Made by a program: the position numbers and the translations under genes | Notes under the pieces: model-generated | What the model was told of the DNA's origin: nothing | Databases searched by the model: none | The model's input: the letters and a program-made list of their open reading frames with translations, nothing else | Origin: JAEWWD01 sp964440115 | Lineage (GTDB): Bacteria > Bacillota > Clostridia > Christensenellales > CAG-138 | Length of the DNA: 64,000 nt | Assembly (NCBI GenBank): GCA_964440115.1 | Contig: CAYTPV010000002.1 | Coordinates: forward strand, 248,001 to 312,000 | Reading direction: 5' to 3' | Shown: positions 16,307 through 24,041 of the stretch, piece after piece | How positions within the stretch are numbered: position 1 is the first letter of the stretch | Layout of the letters: the number at the start of each line of letters is the position of its first letter

Positions 16307-17272
16307 TTACAGGTAGCGCAAGCGCTGCCTTGTAAAAATAAAGCCTGTTTTATGCATGGCGAGGGATACGATTTCCGAATGCGGATGATCAACGGCAGAA
16401 AACGCCTTGTACGATCCCATCGATACCGTGCCGCCAACAAATACCATGGAGTAATTGATAAACATTTCATCCATGGCATGATTGTCAATGAGATGCCACA
16501 TATAGGAGGGCGCTTCTACGCACAGCTTTTTCACGCCAAGCTGGCGCAGTATATACAGCAGCGCCGCTGAATCCGGCGATTTGCCGCAGCCGGTCATGAA
16601 TATAGGCAGTGCGTCCGGCTGCGCTGCGAGCGCGCCGCGGATGGCATTCATATCAACATCCTGTTTGGCAGTGTAGGGCCCAAGGCACACGATAGGCCGC
16701 TTCATATTCGCCTTGAGATAGGCGCCGCCTTCCGGGCTGGTACCGATCATAACAGGGATATCTCCGGCGAACAGCCTGTGATTGAGCGGGATATCCGTCC
16801 CGTCGAAAGATACGACACAGTTGATGGGATATTCCGATGATTTGCCCATTTCTTTTGTTCGCGCCGCAGCAAGCTCTTCACAGAACACATGGGAAGTGCC
16901 TTCCGGCTCCGCCTGCAGCGTTCTTGCGCCAAGCAGACAAGCGTCCGAATACGCACGCAGCATGTTCAGCACCCAGAAATCCGCCTTGCCGCCTTCGCGG
17001 TCGAGCATATTGTTGCCCGCGATGAGGGGACCGCGCGGATCATCCGGAAAAGCGATTTTTCCATCCGATGAAAGCACGATGGATGCAAATGTGTACGGCC
17101 GGTCCTCACCCGGTTCGGGCAGATAAAGATCGCCGTAAACGTCATGCACTTTTTTGGGCACGATGTCATTTGATGCGGATTTCACGGCATCAAGCTTGTC
17201 TTCCTGCCGCATCAGTATGTTCAAGCGAATATCTTCCGTGGGGAAATGAAACTTAGGCAATGGCTGTATCAT
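16307..17272 (-). CDS. RibD C-terminal-domain-like reductase
   Basis: 321 residues. The central RPYTFASIVLSSDGKIA, then MLRAYSDACLLGARTL, and the C-terminal LGVKKLCVEAPSYMWHLID region match the RibD_C/dihydrofolate-reductase-like fold, which in riboflavin synthesis uses NADPH to reduce a ribosylaminopyrimidine phosphate to its ribityl form. There is no deaminase domain and an unusual 55-residue N-terminal extension. It begins about 60 bases after the ABC operon's terminator, so read-through expression is likely. A stand-alone reductase next to a nucleoside-type importer suggests action on an imported pterin, pyrimidine or riboside rather than riboflavin synthesis; the rest of rib is absent. 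Confidence 0.72.
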   Translation of the reverse strand: MIQPLPKFHFPTEDIRLNILMRQEDKLDAVKSASNDIVPKKVHDVYGDLYLPEPGEDRPYTFASIVLSSDGKIAFPDDPRGPLIAGNNMLDREGGKADFWVLNMLRAYSDACLLGARTLQAEPEGTSHVFCEELAAARTKEMGKSSEYPINCVVSFDGTDIPLNHRLFAGDIPVMIGTSPEGGAYLKANMKRPIVCLGPYTAKQDVDMNAIRGALAAQPDALPIFMTGCGKSPDSAALLYILRQLGVKKLCVEAPSYMWHLIDNHAMDEMFINYSMVFVGGTVSMGSYKAFSAVDHPHSEIVSLAMHKTGFIFTRQRLRYL

Positions 17273-17310
17273 AAATTGCTCCTTTTATTTTGCAGTGATC
17301 AAAGGTCGGC

Positions 17311-17359
17311 GAAGAAACAAAAACAAGAAAAATAAGCGCCGCAGGAAATGCGGCGCTTA
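17311..17359 (-). terminator. Terminator of the first BMP-type permease operon
   Basis: TAAGCGCCGC / GCGGCGCTTA (17333-17342, 17350-17359). On the minus strand it is followed by TTTTTCTTGTTTTTG. It lies just after the last permease gene and before the RibD-like gene. Confidence 0.85.
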
Positions 17360-17365
17360 ATCGAG

Positions 17366-18271
17366 TTAGCGTTGATCCCTGATGTAATGCGTGCCCTGTG
17401 CGCGCGGAACGAAGGATTTGCGCTGGAATACCACCAGCACAAATATGGTAATGATGTAGGGCATCATGAGGAACATATGGTATGGGAGTTCGACGCCCAT
17501 CGATTGCAGGTTGAGCTGCAGTGCGTCGGCAGCGCCGAACAGCAGGCAAGCGATGAGGGTACCCACAGGATTGTAGCGGCCGAATATAACAGCGGCGAAC
17601 GCGATGAAGCCGCGCCCGGCAACCATGTTATCCTGGAAATATCCAAGGCCGCCAATGGTAAGGGAAGCGCCGCCCAGAGCAGCCAGTGCGCCGCTGATGA
17701 TACACGCGATATACCGGTGCAAGTAAACATTGACGCCTACTGTGGCTGCGGCTTTGGGATATTCGCCAATAGCTCTAAGCTTTAGCCCCCATTTGGTCTT
17801 TTGCAGTATCACGTAGGTGACCGGAACGAGCAGAAGCGCCAAATAGAAGAATACGCTCTGACCAAAGAACAGCGTAGGCATATTCTCTGTATGCGGTATG
17901 GTCGTCGTAATACCGAACAGATATTTGTTGAAAGTCGAGGTAACGCCCAAACCGAACATATTGATGCCCAGCGCTGTAACAATCTGATTGCAGCCAAGCG
18001 TAACAACAAACACGGCATAAACTGCGCCCACGATCATACCAACAATTAAGGTAATCAGAAAACCCATATAGGGGTTGTTGTTGCAGTAATAAGCGCCAAG
18101 GAATGCAACAAACGCTCCAATCAGCATCATGCCTTCCTGCGCGATATTGAGCACGCCGGTGCGTTCGCAGTATACGTCTCCCAACGCAGAAAGCAGTATG
18201 GGAGTAGTCATGCGAATAATGGCGGTCAAAAACGCAGCCGAAAAAATAGAACCTAAAATCGAGCCGCTCAT
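17366..18271 (-). CDS. BMP/nucleoside-type ABC transporter permease (second permease, system 1)
   Basis: 301-residue membrane protein of the BPD_transp_2 family. It starts with TTPILLSALGDVYCERTGVLNIAQEGMMLIGAF, the typical entry motif of NupQ/YufQ-like permeases. The coupling segment LRAIGEYPKAAATVGVNVYLHRYIA and the conserved VAGRGFIAFAAVIFGRYNPVGT follow, with about eight to nine helices. It overlaps the upstream permease gene by 4 bases (ATGA). It forms the channel with the neighbouring permease; the ATPase and lipoprotein lie upstream. The family imports purine nucleosides in characterised cases, but the substrate here is not known. Confidence 0.9.
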   Translation of the reverse strand: MSGSILGSIFSAAFLTAIIRMTTPILLSALGDVYCERTGVLNIAQEGMMLIGAFVAFLGAYYCNNNPYMGFLITLIVGMIVGAVYAVFVVTLGCNQIVTALGINMFGLGVTSTFNKYLFGITTTIPHTENMPTLFFGQSVFFYLALLLVPVTYVILQKTKWGLKLRAIGEYPKAAATVGVNVYLHRYIACIISGALAALGGASLTIGGLGYFQDNMVAGRGFIAFAAVIFGRYNPVGTLIACLLFGAADALQLNLQSMGVELPYHMFLMMPYIITIFVLVVFQRKSFVPRAQGTHYIRDQR

Positions 18272-19350
18272 TTTTTTGCCCCCCTCTTCGCTTTGGATAA
18301 ATACAGAGCTTTAATCTGCGTGATGGCAATTATGCTTAATATGGCGATGGCGTTTACCATGGATACGATGGATACCGGAATTCCGCTGGTGATCTGCATG
18401 GCATTACCGCCATTTTTAAGCGCACCGAACAGAAAAGCTGTTGCAAGTACGCCCAAAGGATTCAGACCGCCCAGCATTGCCACTGGCACGGCATCGTACC
18501 CGTAATTGATCATGAAGTTTGCATACAGACGATGCTGTGATCCCAATATCGTCAGGCTTCCTGCAAAGCCGGCCAGTATACCTGAAACGACCATGGAGAC
18601 AATCATTGTGCGCGTAACAGTAATGCCGCCGTATTTCGAAGCCTTAACATTCAAGCCGACGCTTCTGAGCTGATATCCCCAGGAAGTATGGAACAGCACA
18701 AAATATAGTATTACTGCTGCTATGAATACAAGGAAGAAGCCTGTGTGCAGATGCGTTCCCGGCAATTTGGAAAACCATGCTTCCTTTGATAGCATAACGG
18801 ATTTGGGATCCGGCTGGTTGGGCGCTTTGAGGAAACTGTTGACTGCCGTGCCCAGCAGGTAAATCGCGACATAATTCATCAGCATGCAGATGAGCACTTC
18901 GTTCATACCCCGTTTGGCCTTCAAGTACGCGGGGATGAACGCATAGGCGCCTGCTGCGATCAGGCCGCCAATGAGAGACAGAGGCAATAGAATATACTTC
19001 GGGGCGTCGGGAAGGCTCACTGCGATCCATGTGGTGAACAACGCTGCGATGTAAATCTGTCCTTCAACGCCGATATTGAACATACCGGTGCGATATGCGA
19101 GCGTAATCGCCATGCCGCCAAACGCGTAAGGAATGAACTCCAAAAGGGTAAAGCCAAGTTCCGATTTACCGCCCAGCGCGCCTTTGAACATTGCCGTATA
19201 GGCGGTAATGGGGTTTACGCCCTGCCAAAGCAGTACAAAGGATGTCAGGAACAGTCCGATGAATATGCCGATAATCGGCATGAATATGGAGGAAAGCTTG
19301 TTCCATTCAAATATTGAAAGGAACTTCTGAATACTATTTTTCTCAGGCAT
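18268..19350 (-). CDS. BMP/nucleoside-type ABC transporter permease (first permease, system 1)
   Basis: 360-residue membrane protein (YufP/NupP-like). The segment FGGMAITLAYRTGMFNIGVEGQIYIAALF, the long MNEVLICMLMNYVAIYLL helix, and NYGYDAVPVAMLGGLNPLGV are characteristic. The start at 19350 has AGGAGG 8 bases upstream and overlaps the ATPase stop by 8 bases; an in-frame start 33 bases earlier adds an arginine-rich stretch lying inside the ATPase gene and is less likely. It pairs with the second permease to form the import pathway. Confidence 0.9.
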   Translation of the reverse strand: MPEKNSIQKFLSIFEWNKLSSIFMPIIGIFIGLFLTSFVLLWQGVNPITAYTAMFKGALGGKSELGFTLLEFIPYAFGGMAITLAYRTGMFNIGVEGQIYIAALFTTWIAVSLPDAPKYILLPLSLIGGLIAAGAYAFIPAYLKAKRGMNEVLICMLMNYVAIYLLGTAVNSFLKAPNQPDPKSVMLSKEAWFSKLPGTHLHTGFFLVFIAAVILYFVLFHTSWGYQLRSVGLNVKASKYGGITVTRTMIVSMVVSGILAGFAGSLTILGSQHRLYANFMINYGYDAVPVAMLGGLNPLGVLATAFLFGALKNGGNAMQITSGIPVSIVSMVNAIAILSIIAITQIKALYLSKAKRGAKK

Positions 19351-20887
19351 GTTCCGCTTCCTCCTTTGCTGTCTGCTCCTCACGATAGGAGCCGGCCATC
19401 ATGAGGCCTATGGTTTCAAGGTCCAGTTTGCTTGCGTCATAAGGTCCATACTGTCGGCCTGCAAACAGAACCAGTATCTTATCGCTCATTTTGAAGATTT
19501 CTTCGAGTTCCGTGGAGATGTAAATGATCGCGGTTCCGCGGTCACGCTGATTGAGAAGTTCTTCCTGAACAAACTCCGTAGCGGCGATATCCAACCCGCG
19601 GGTAGGCTGCACGGCTACGAATACTTCGGGATCTTTCTCAATTTCGCGGCCCAGTATCAGCTTCTGCTGGTTACCGCCGGAGAGCAGACGGGAAGGCGTT
19701 GTAATACCCGGCGTACGCACATCATACTTCTTGACGATCATTTCGGCATGTTTGTTTACTTCATCATACCGCAGGCGGACCTTTTTGCAGAAGGGAGGCT
19801 TGTTGAATAAGCCCATCACGCTGTTTTCTGCAATGTTGAAATCCATAATCAGGCCTACAGCCTGCCTGTCCTCGGGTATATGGGAAAGCCTGTGAGAATA
19901 TAGCTCCTCAGGCGATTTGTTTGTGACATCGGCGCCGTTGATTTTCACTTTTCCCTGCGAGATATTGCGCAAACCGCAAAGCGTTTCGGCAAGCTCGCTC
20001 TGGCCGTTGCCGGATACGCCCGCTATGCCCAGAATTTCACCCTTGTTGAGTGAAAAACTGATGCCGTGCAGCGCTTCGAGCGACCGGTCGTTCAGGCAAT
20101 GAAGGTCTTCTACTTCCAATACAGTTTTCCCGGAGCAGCAGGCGCGTTTGGTATAAGTCAGTTCCATCTGACGTCCTACCATGGCGGATGCAAGGCCTTT
20201 GATATCCGCTTCCGCGATATCCATGCTCCCCACAACACTGCCGTTTCTAAGCACCGTGACTCGGTCGGAAATTTCCATAACCTCGTCCAATTTGTGCGTA
20301 ATGATAATCACGCTCTTGTTATCGGCTTTTAATTTGCGAAGAATTTCAAAGAATTCGCGTGTTTCCTGAGGTGTAAGCACTGCGGTTGGTTCATCCAATA
20401 TCAATAGGTCGGCATTCCGGTAAAGCGCTTTGATGATTTCCACACGCTGCTGCACGCCCACCGGAAGCTGCCAAATTTCCGAATTCAGGTCAACGTCAAG
20501 GCCATATTGATTGATCAACTTAGTCAGATCAGCCTCGATTTTCTTTTTATCGATGAATGGGCCGGGGGTAACGTTCATCCCCAATATGATGCTTTCAAGC
20601 ACCGTAAAATTGTGTACAAGCATAAAATGCTGGTGCACCATTCCGATGCCAAGGTCGATCGCATCCCGGCTGTTGCGGATTTTAACCTCCTGGCCTTTCC
20701 AGAAGATTTCGCCTGCTTCGGGCGTATATAACCCGAAAATACAATTCATAAGAGTCGTTTTGCCTGCGCCGTTTTCCCCAAGCAGCGCATGAATTTCGCT
20801 GTATCTTATATCAAGATCGACGCACTCGTTGGCCCTTACGCCGGGGAAATATTTGCATATGCCGCGCACGCTGAGCAAATTATCCAT
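19343..20887 (-). CDS. BMP/nucleoside-type ABC transporter ATP-binding protein (two ABC domains, system 1)
   Basis: 514-residue tandem ATPase of the RbsA/YufO type. The first domain has Walker A GENGAGKTT, signature PVGVQQRVEI (LSVGQQ in most relatives) and Walker B LLILDEPTAVLT. The second domain has GVSGNGQSE in place of Walker A, LSGGNQQKLILG and FVAVQPTRGLD, so its Walker B Glu is replaced by Gln, as is usual in this group. The start at 20887 has GAGGG 7 bases upstream; the earlier in-frame start lacks a site. The operon ATPase-permease-permease has its own promoter at 20953-20981, separate from the binding-protein gene. Confidence 0.92.
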   Translation of the reverse strand: MDNLLSVRGICKYFPGVRANECVDLDIRYSEIHALLGENGAGKTTLMNCIFGLYTPEAGEIFWKGQEVKIRNSRDAIDLGIGMVHQHFMLVHNFTVLESIILGMNVTPGPFIDKKKIEADLTKLINQYGLDVDLNSEIWQLPVGVQQRVEIIKALYRNADLLILDEPTAVLTPQETREFFEILRKLKADNKSVIIITHKLDEVMEISDRVTVLRNGSVVGSMDIAEADIKGLASAMVGRQMELTYTKRACCSGKTVLEVEDLHCLNDRSLEALHGISFSLNKGEILGIAGVSGNGQSELAETLCGLRNISQGKVKINGADVTNKSPEELYSHRLSHIPEDRQAVGLIMDFNIAENSVMGLFNKPPFCKKVRLRYDEVNKHAEMIVKKYDVRTPGITTPSRLLSGGNQQKLILGREIEKDPEVFVAVQPTRGLDIAATEFVQEELLNQRDRGTAIIYISTELEEIFKMSDKILVLFAGRQYGPYDASKLDLETIGLMMAGSYREEQTAKEEAEHA

Positions 20888-20920
20888 GTTTGTCCCTCGA
20901 GCTTTCAAATTTACGGTTTA

Positions 20921-20939
20921 CGTATTATGTAGTACAAAG
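20921..20939 (-). promoter_or_regulatory. Candidate operator of the ABC operon (shared with the SDR-mch-aco operon)
   Basis: Plus-strand sequence CGTATTATGTAGTACAAAG differs by one base from the block at 16080-16098 and lies at the same 13-base distance from its -10 box. On the minus strand it reads as repeated GTACTAC-ATAATAC. Confidence 0.6.
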
Positions 20940-20952
20940 ATCGGTGTAATCC

Positions 20953-20981
20953 ATTATTATACTTTCAGCAGGTTTTGTCAA
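20953..20981 (-). promoter_or_regulatory. Promoter of the ABC ATPase-permease operon, system 1
   Basis: Minus strand: TTGACA, 17 bases, AATAAT, the same pair of boxes as the SDR operon promoter. A TATAAT three bases earlier has only 14-base spacing. The sequence between promoter and operator includes ATTACACCGAT, which resembles part of the LacI box at 23966. Confidence 0.75.
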
Positions 20982-21087
20982 GAGCAGGCAGCTGTGCGCT
21001 GCAGTTGGGTTTTCTGCTTTCTGCCAGAAGGCAGCCATATATGACCAAAGTTGATAGTCTCTTTCAGAAACAGCAATCCTTAAAATA

Positions 21088-21113
21088 CGGCGGCCGGCAT
21101 ATGCCGGCCGCCG
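21088..21113 (-). terminator. Terminator after the first BMP lipoprotein gene
   Basis: A perfect 26-base palindrome, CGGCGGCCGGCAT and its complement, followed on the minus strand by TATTTT. A second GC-rich hairpin (about 21135-21180) lies between it and the stop codon. Together they explain separate expression of the lipoprotein and the ATPase-permease genes. The 320-base gap 20888-21207 holds nothing else but the promoter and operator listed. Confidence 0.7.
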
Positions 21114-21207
21114 CTTCCGGTCAATCCCATTGTACAACGGCGGAAATCCCGCCCGCAGGGCGTAAAGCCGTCCGGGCGTCACAAATCAAACCGTCGTGTG
21201 TGACAAA

Positions 21208-22260
21208 CTATGAGAGGATCTTAACGATCTCGTACTTGCCGTCGAGGATCTCCTGCTGTACTTTCGCGACTTCGGCCTTCATTTCGTCGGTGACGGAAGG
21301 ACCGAACTTGCCCAAGTACATAACGCCGTCCTTGATGCCAAACGCGAAGATCTGGCCCTGGAACTTGCCGTCGATTACGAGCTGGATCGCTGCGAGCATG
21401 GCCTTGGTGGCGTCATGCACGTTGGAACCGAGGATGAGGGTGGGGTCCTTATCATAGCCGTCCATGGTGACGGTGTAGAACTTGGCCTTGTATTCCTGGC
21501 AAGCCTGAACCATGCCATCCCAGGGAGCGCTCAGGTCGCTGATGATGAGCTGTGCGCCGTTGGCGAGCAGGGCGGTTGCGGCTTCCTTGGCCTTGGCGAT
21601 GTCGTTCCAGTCGCCGGTGTAGCTGTAGGTGAACTTCACATTGGGGTTATACTTCTGCGCAGTAACCTCGATGTTCTTCATTTCCTGCATGCCGGTGGGG
21701 TTTTCCATAGCCATAACGACGCCGACATTGGTGATGTCTTTGCTCATGCCAACGAGTACGCCAGCGAGAGCGCCGGTTTCACCGTAAGCGTACTGAACGG
21801 AACCCAGGTTTTTGCCGTTCTGCACTGCGCCGCCATAGTTAATGAAGTACTGATCGGGATATTCTTCGGCAACTTCAGCCAGGGCATCACCAAATTCGAA
21901 GCCGTGACCAATGATGACCTTGTAGCCCTGATCGGCATACTGACGTGCAACGCGTACCTGATCGTTCTGGGTTACGCTTTCGGTGTAGGCAACATCAGCG
22001 CCGAACTTATCCTTGGCCGCCATCAGAGCGTTGTAAGCCATAGCGGACCAGCCGCCGTCGTTGGCAGCGCTGGGGAGCAGCAAAGCGATTTTAAGCTGTT
22101 CAGCGGGGGCTGCGGGGGCTTCCGTCGCTGCGGGGGCTTCCGTCGCTGCGGGAGCTTCCGTTGCTGCGGGGGCGGGGGTTGCGGCCGGAGCGGGCGCAGA
22201 GCAAGCTACCATGCCCAGAGCCATCGCCAGAACCAACACGATACCGATGATTTTCTTCAT
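21208..22260 (-). CDS. BMP-family (Med/PnrA-like) substrate-binding lipoprotein, system 1
   Basis: 350-residue lipoprotein. The signal peptide MKKIIGIVLVLAMALG ends in a VAC lipobox with the anchored Cys at about residue 20. An Ala-Pro-Thr-Glu linker of repeated PAATEA units runs to about residue 55. The mature domain starts KIALLLPSAANDGGWSAMAYNAL, with VIIGHGFEFGDALAEVAEEYP and VGVVMAMENPTG, typical of BMP proteins that capture nucleosides. The start at 22260 has AAGGAGG; the long upstream open frame has no site. It is expressed from its own promoter at 22639-22667 with a leader of about 370 bases. Confidence 0.93.
   Translation of the reverse strand: MKKIIGIVLVLAMALGMVACSAPAPAATPAPAATEAPAATEAPAATEAPAAPAEQLKIALLLPSAANDGGWSAMAYNALMAAKDKFGADVAYTESVTQNDQVRVARQYADQGYKVIIGHGFEFGDALAEVAEEYPDQYFINYGGAVQNGKNLGSVQYAYGETGALAGVLVGMSKDITNVGVVMAMENPTGMQEMKNIEVTAQKYNPNVKFTYSYTGDWNDIAKAKEAATALLANGAQLIISDLSAPWDGMVQACQEYKAKFYTVTMDGYDKDPTLILGSNVHDATKAMLAAIQLVIDGKFQGQIFAFGIKDGVMYLGKFGPSVTDEMKAEVAKVQQEILDGKYEIVKILS
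22104..22187 (-). repeat. Tandem repeat coding for the lipoprotein linker
   Basis: Tandem copies of an 18-base unit (GGGGCTTCCGTCGCTGCG on the plus strand) encode the PAATEA repeats of the BMP lipoprotein. Such repeats can change copy number by slippage. Confidence 0.7.
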
Positions 22261-22632
22261 GTACCTTTCCTCCTTAAAAATTTGAGTCTGTTTGCAGCCG
22301 TTGGCACACCTCTTGCTGCAAAATGCGCTGTACCGCGCCGCTTTTGTTCGGCGGGAACCTTGCCTATATCTGCCGGCTGTGCCGGACAAAAGCCTGAAGT
22401 AAACAAACAGCATCCTGTTGCAACCCTGCAGTATATGAGCTTGTGATAAAAATGGAAAGTATGGACGTCGTATGCTGCTGTTTGTTTGGCAAAACAGATA
22501 ATACTGGTATTGTTCGTTTTGCAAAGGTTATGTAGCGCTAATCTGCTTGCATATCTAACATGTCTCTCTAAACAATTAGACGGGACACCCTCTTATAACT
22601 ATAAATGAGGGAATATCCGACCGCCTCTGAAT
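22261..22632 (-). promoter_or_regulatory. Long 5' leader of the first BMP lipoprotein gene
   Basis: About 370 bases separate the promoter from the ATG with no convincing gene on either strand. Near its 5' end is a hairpin with CCCTC/GAGGG arms (around 22572-22612) around an AT-rich loop. The conserved bases of the purine riboswitch were looked for and not found. The length alone suggests post-transcriptional control. Confidence 0.4.
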
Positions 22633-22638
22633 ACATGC

Positions 22639-22667
22639 ATTATAACAACCATGAAACCGCTTGTCAA
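22639..22667 (-). promoter_or_regulatory. Promoter of the first BMP lipoprotein gene
   Basis: Minus strand: TTGACA, 17 bases, TATAAT, a full consensus. Just upstream, CGTAGTAGTAC (22669-22679, plus strand) is similar to the shared operator block at 16080 and 20921, but it is placed upstream of -35 instead of downstream of -10. Confidence 0.85.
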
Positions 22668-22772
22668 GCGTAGTAGTACTATAACGAATATGGCGAATTC
22701 TTATGTGCCATTTTGCAACAAGCTGTTTCCTTTGCAGAGATTCTTAGGAATATTTCTTTTTTTTCAGCTTTA

Positions 22773-22801
22773 TTGCAATCATATTCCCTATCAAATATAA
22801 T
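22773..22801 (+). promoter_or_regulatory. Promoter of the lacI-type gene
   Basis: TTGCAA, 17 bases, TATAAT. Downstream lie ATTACAT (22825) and CGGTTACAT (22858), which match halves of the LacI-type palindrome at 23966-23981, so autoregulation is plausible. Confidence 0.7.
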
Positions 22802-22900
22802 GTTATATTGTAAGATCAAAAAGTATTACATTGTTGCATCATACAATTCCAAGAAAACGGTTACATTCGAGCTTTTTTCCATAGGAAGGGGCGTATTGAC

Positions 22901-23917
22901 TTGAATATAAAAGAAGTGGCAAAACGCGCGGGCGTTTCTGTTGCAACCGTATCACGGACGCTTAATCGCCCGGAATTGGTGCTGGAAGCCACGCGCAAGA
23001 AAATACTTGAAACAATAGAGGAAATGGATTATGTACCGAATCCTTCGGCCATGAGTCTCTCCACCGGACGCACCGGTACGGTGGCCTGTATTGTACCTAC
23101 CCTACGGAATGAATTTTTTAATCAGCTGGTGGAAGGCTGCCAGCGCATTCTGGCGTATTCCGGGTACAGACTGCTGATTTATTCCACGGCGAACAGCGGT
23201 GCGTTCCTTGAAAAGCTGGATCAGCGCAGCGTCGACGGCGTCATATTGTCCGGCTCGAATTATACAAGAGAGAATCGTGCAAATCTTGATATTCTGCAGG
23301 TACCTTGCGTTCTGATTGAGAATGTGGAACAGTTTGCAGATTTCAATGAGCTTCCGCCTACGGTTTATATTGAAGATTATATAGGCGTACAATTTGCCCT
23401 GAAATACCTATATGCCGAGGGGAATCGCTGCTTTGGCATACTTGCCGGTGATCAGGATTATATCGTTACACAGCGCCGTCTGCGGGCAGTCCGCGAGTTC
23501 TTCAGCTGGGCGCCGGATTGCCAGTTTTATGTGGAGCATGCGGGGTATTCAGATCTTGGACAGGGGCAGGCCGCCGGCTACATTTTCTTAGAAAAGAAGC
23601 CGCGTCCTACGGCCATATTTGCATTCAACGATATGCTGGCGGCAGGCGTACTCAGAAGCCTGCTTTCTACTGGAATAAAAGTGCCGGAGGAAATGGAACT
23701 GATCGGCTTCGATGATATTCCGCTTGCCAGTTATTTCACGCCTTCCCTATCTACCATGTCCGCACCCAATAGGCGTTTGGGAGAAAAAGCCGCGGAATTG
23801 CTGCTTGCGCGGATCAATGGAAAAACGATTGCGCAAAATGTATTGTATCCGTTGGATATTAAGCTCAGAGAAACTACAAAGAATACGGTGGAACCGGATA
23901 AAGTCCCTGATGTATAA
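22901..23917 (+). CDS. LacI-family transcriptional regulator
   Basis: 338 residues. The N-terminal helix-turn-helix (IKEVAKRAGVSVATVSRTLNRPELV) and hinge (DYVPNPSAMSLSTGRTGTVA) are standard. The periplasmic-binding-like effector domain contains VDGVILSG, AIFAFNDMLAAGVLRSL and ELIGFDDIPLASYFTPSLSTM. Translation starts at TTG, with AAGGGG upstream. It is the first gene of the plus-strand sugar-type operon and divergent from the transporter and mch-aco operons. A matching palindrome sits directly in front of the aldolase gene, so it probably represses that operon in the absence of a sugar-like effector. Confidence 0.93.
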   Translation: MNIKEVAKRAGVSVATVSRTLNRPELVLEATRKKILETIEEMDYVPNPSAMSLSTGRTGTVACIVPTLRNEFFNQLVEGCQRILAYSGYRLLIYSTANSGAFLEKLDQRSVDGVILSGSNYTRENRANLDILQVPCVLIENVEQFADFNELPPTVYIEDYIGVQFALKYLYAEGNRCFGILAGDQDYIVTQRRLRAVREFFSWAPDCQFYVEHAGYSDLGQGQAAGYIFLEKKPRPTAIFAFNDMLAAGVLRSLLSTGIKVPEEMELIGFDDIPLASYFTPSLSTMSAPNRRLGEKAAELLLARINGKTIAQNVLYPLDIKLRETTKNTVEPDKVPDV

Positions 23918-23933
23918 AAAAATGCTGGATTTT

Positions 23934-23962
23934 TTGTTATGAACACGCTACAATGATAATAT
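23934..23962 (+). promoter_or_regulatory. Candidate promoter of the aldolase-kinase-dehydrogenase operon
   Basis: TTGTTA, 17 bases, TAATAT. The LacI-type operator begins 3 bases after the -10, overlapping the expected start of transcription. Confidence 0.55.
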
Positions 23963-23965
23963 CGA

Positions 23966-23981
23966 ATGTAACCGATTACAT
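23966..23981 (+). promoter_or_regulatory. LacI-family operator
   Basis: ATGTAACCGATTACAT is a palindrome with one mismatch pair and a central CG, as is typical of LacI-family sites. It sits between the lacI-type gene and the aldolase gene, immediately downstream of the candidate -10. Confidence 0.75.
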
Positions 23982-24041
23982 TTACACAGCGTTTAAATTG
24001 GCAGTTTAGCCGATTTCATATCATAAGGAGGCCAAAAAACG

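Noticed and set aside
22261..22632. Purine riboswitch in front of a nucleoside-type lipoprotein gene
   Set aside because: The junction and loop bases of the purine aptamer, such as the GTTTCTACC-like J2/3 segment, could not be found on the coding strand, so only a generic long leader is reported.
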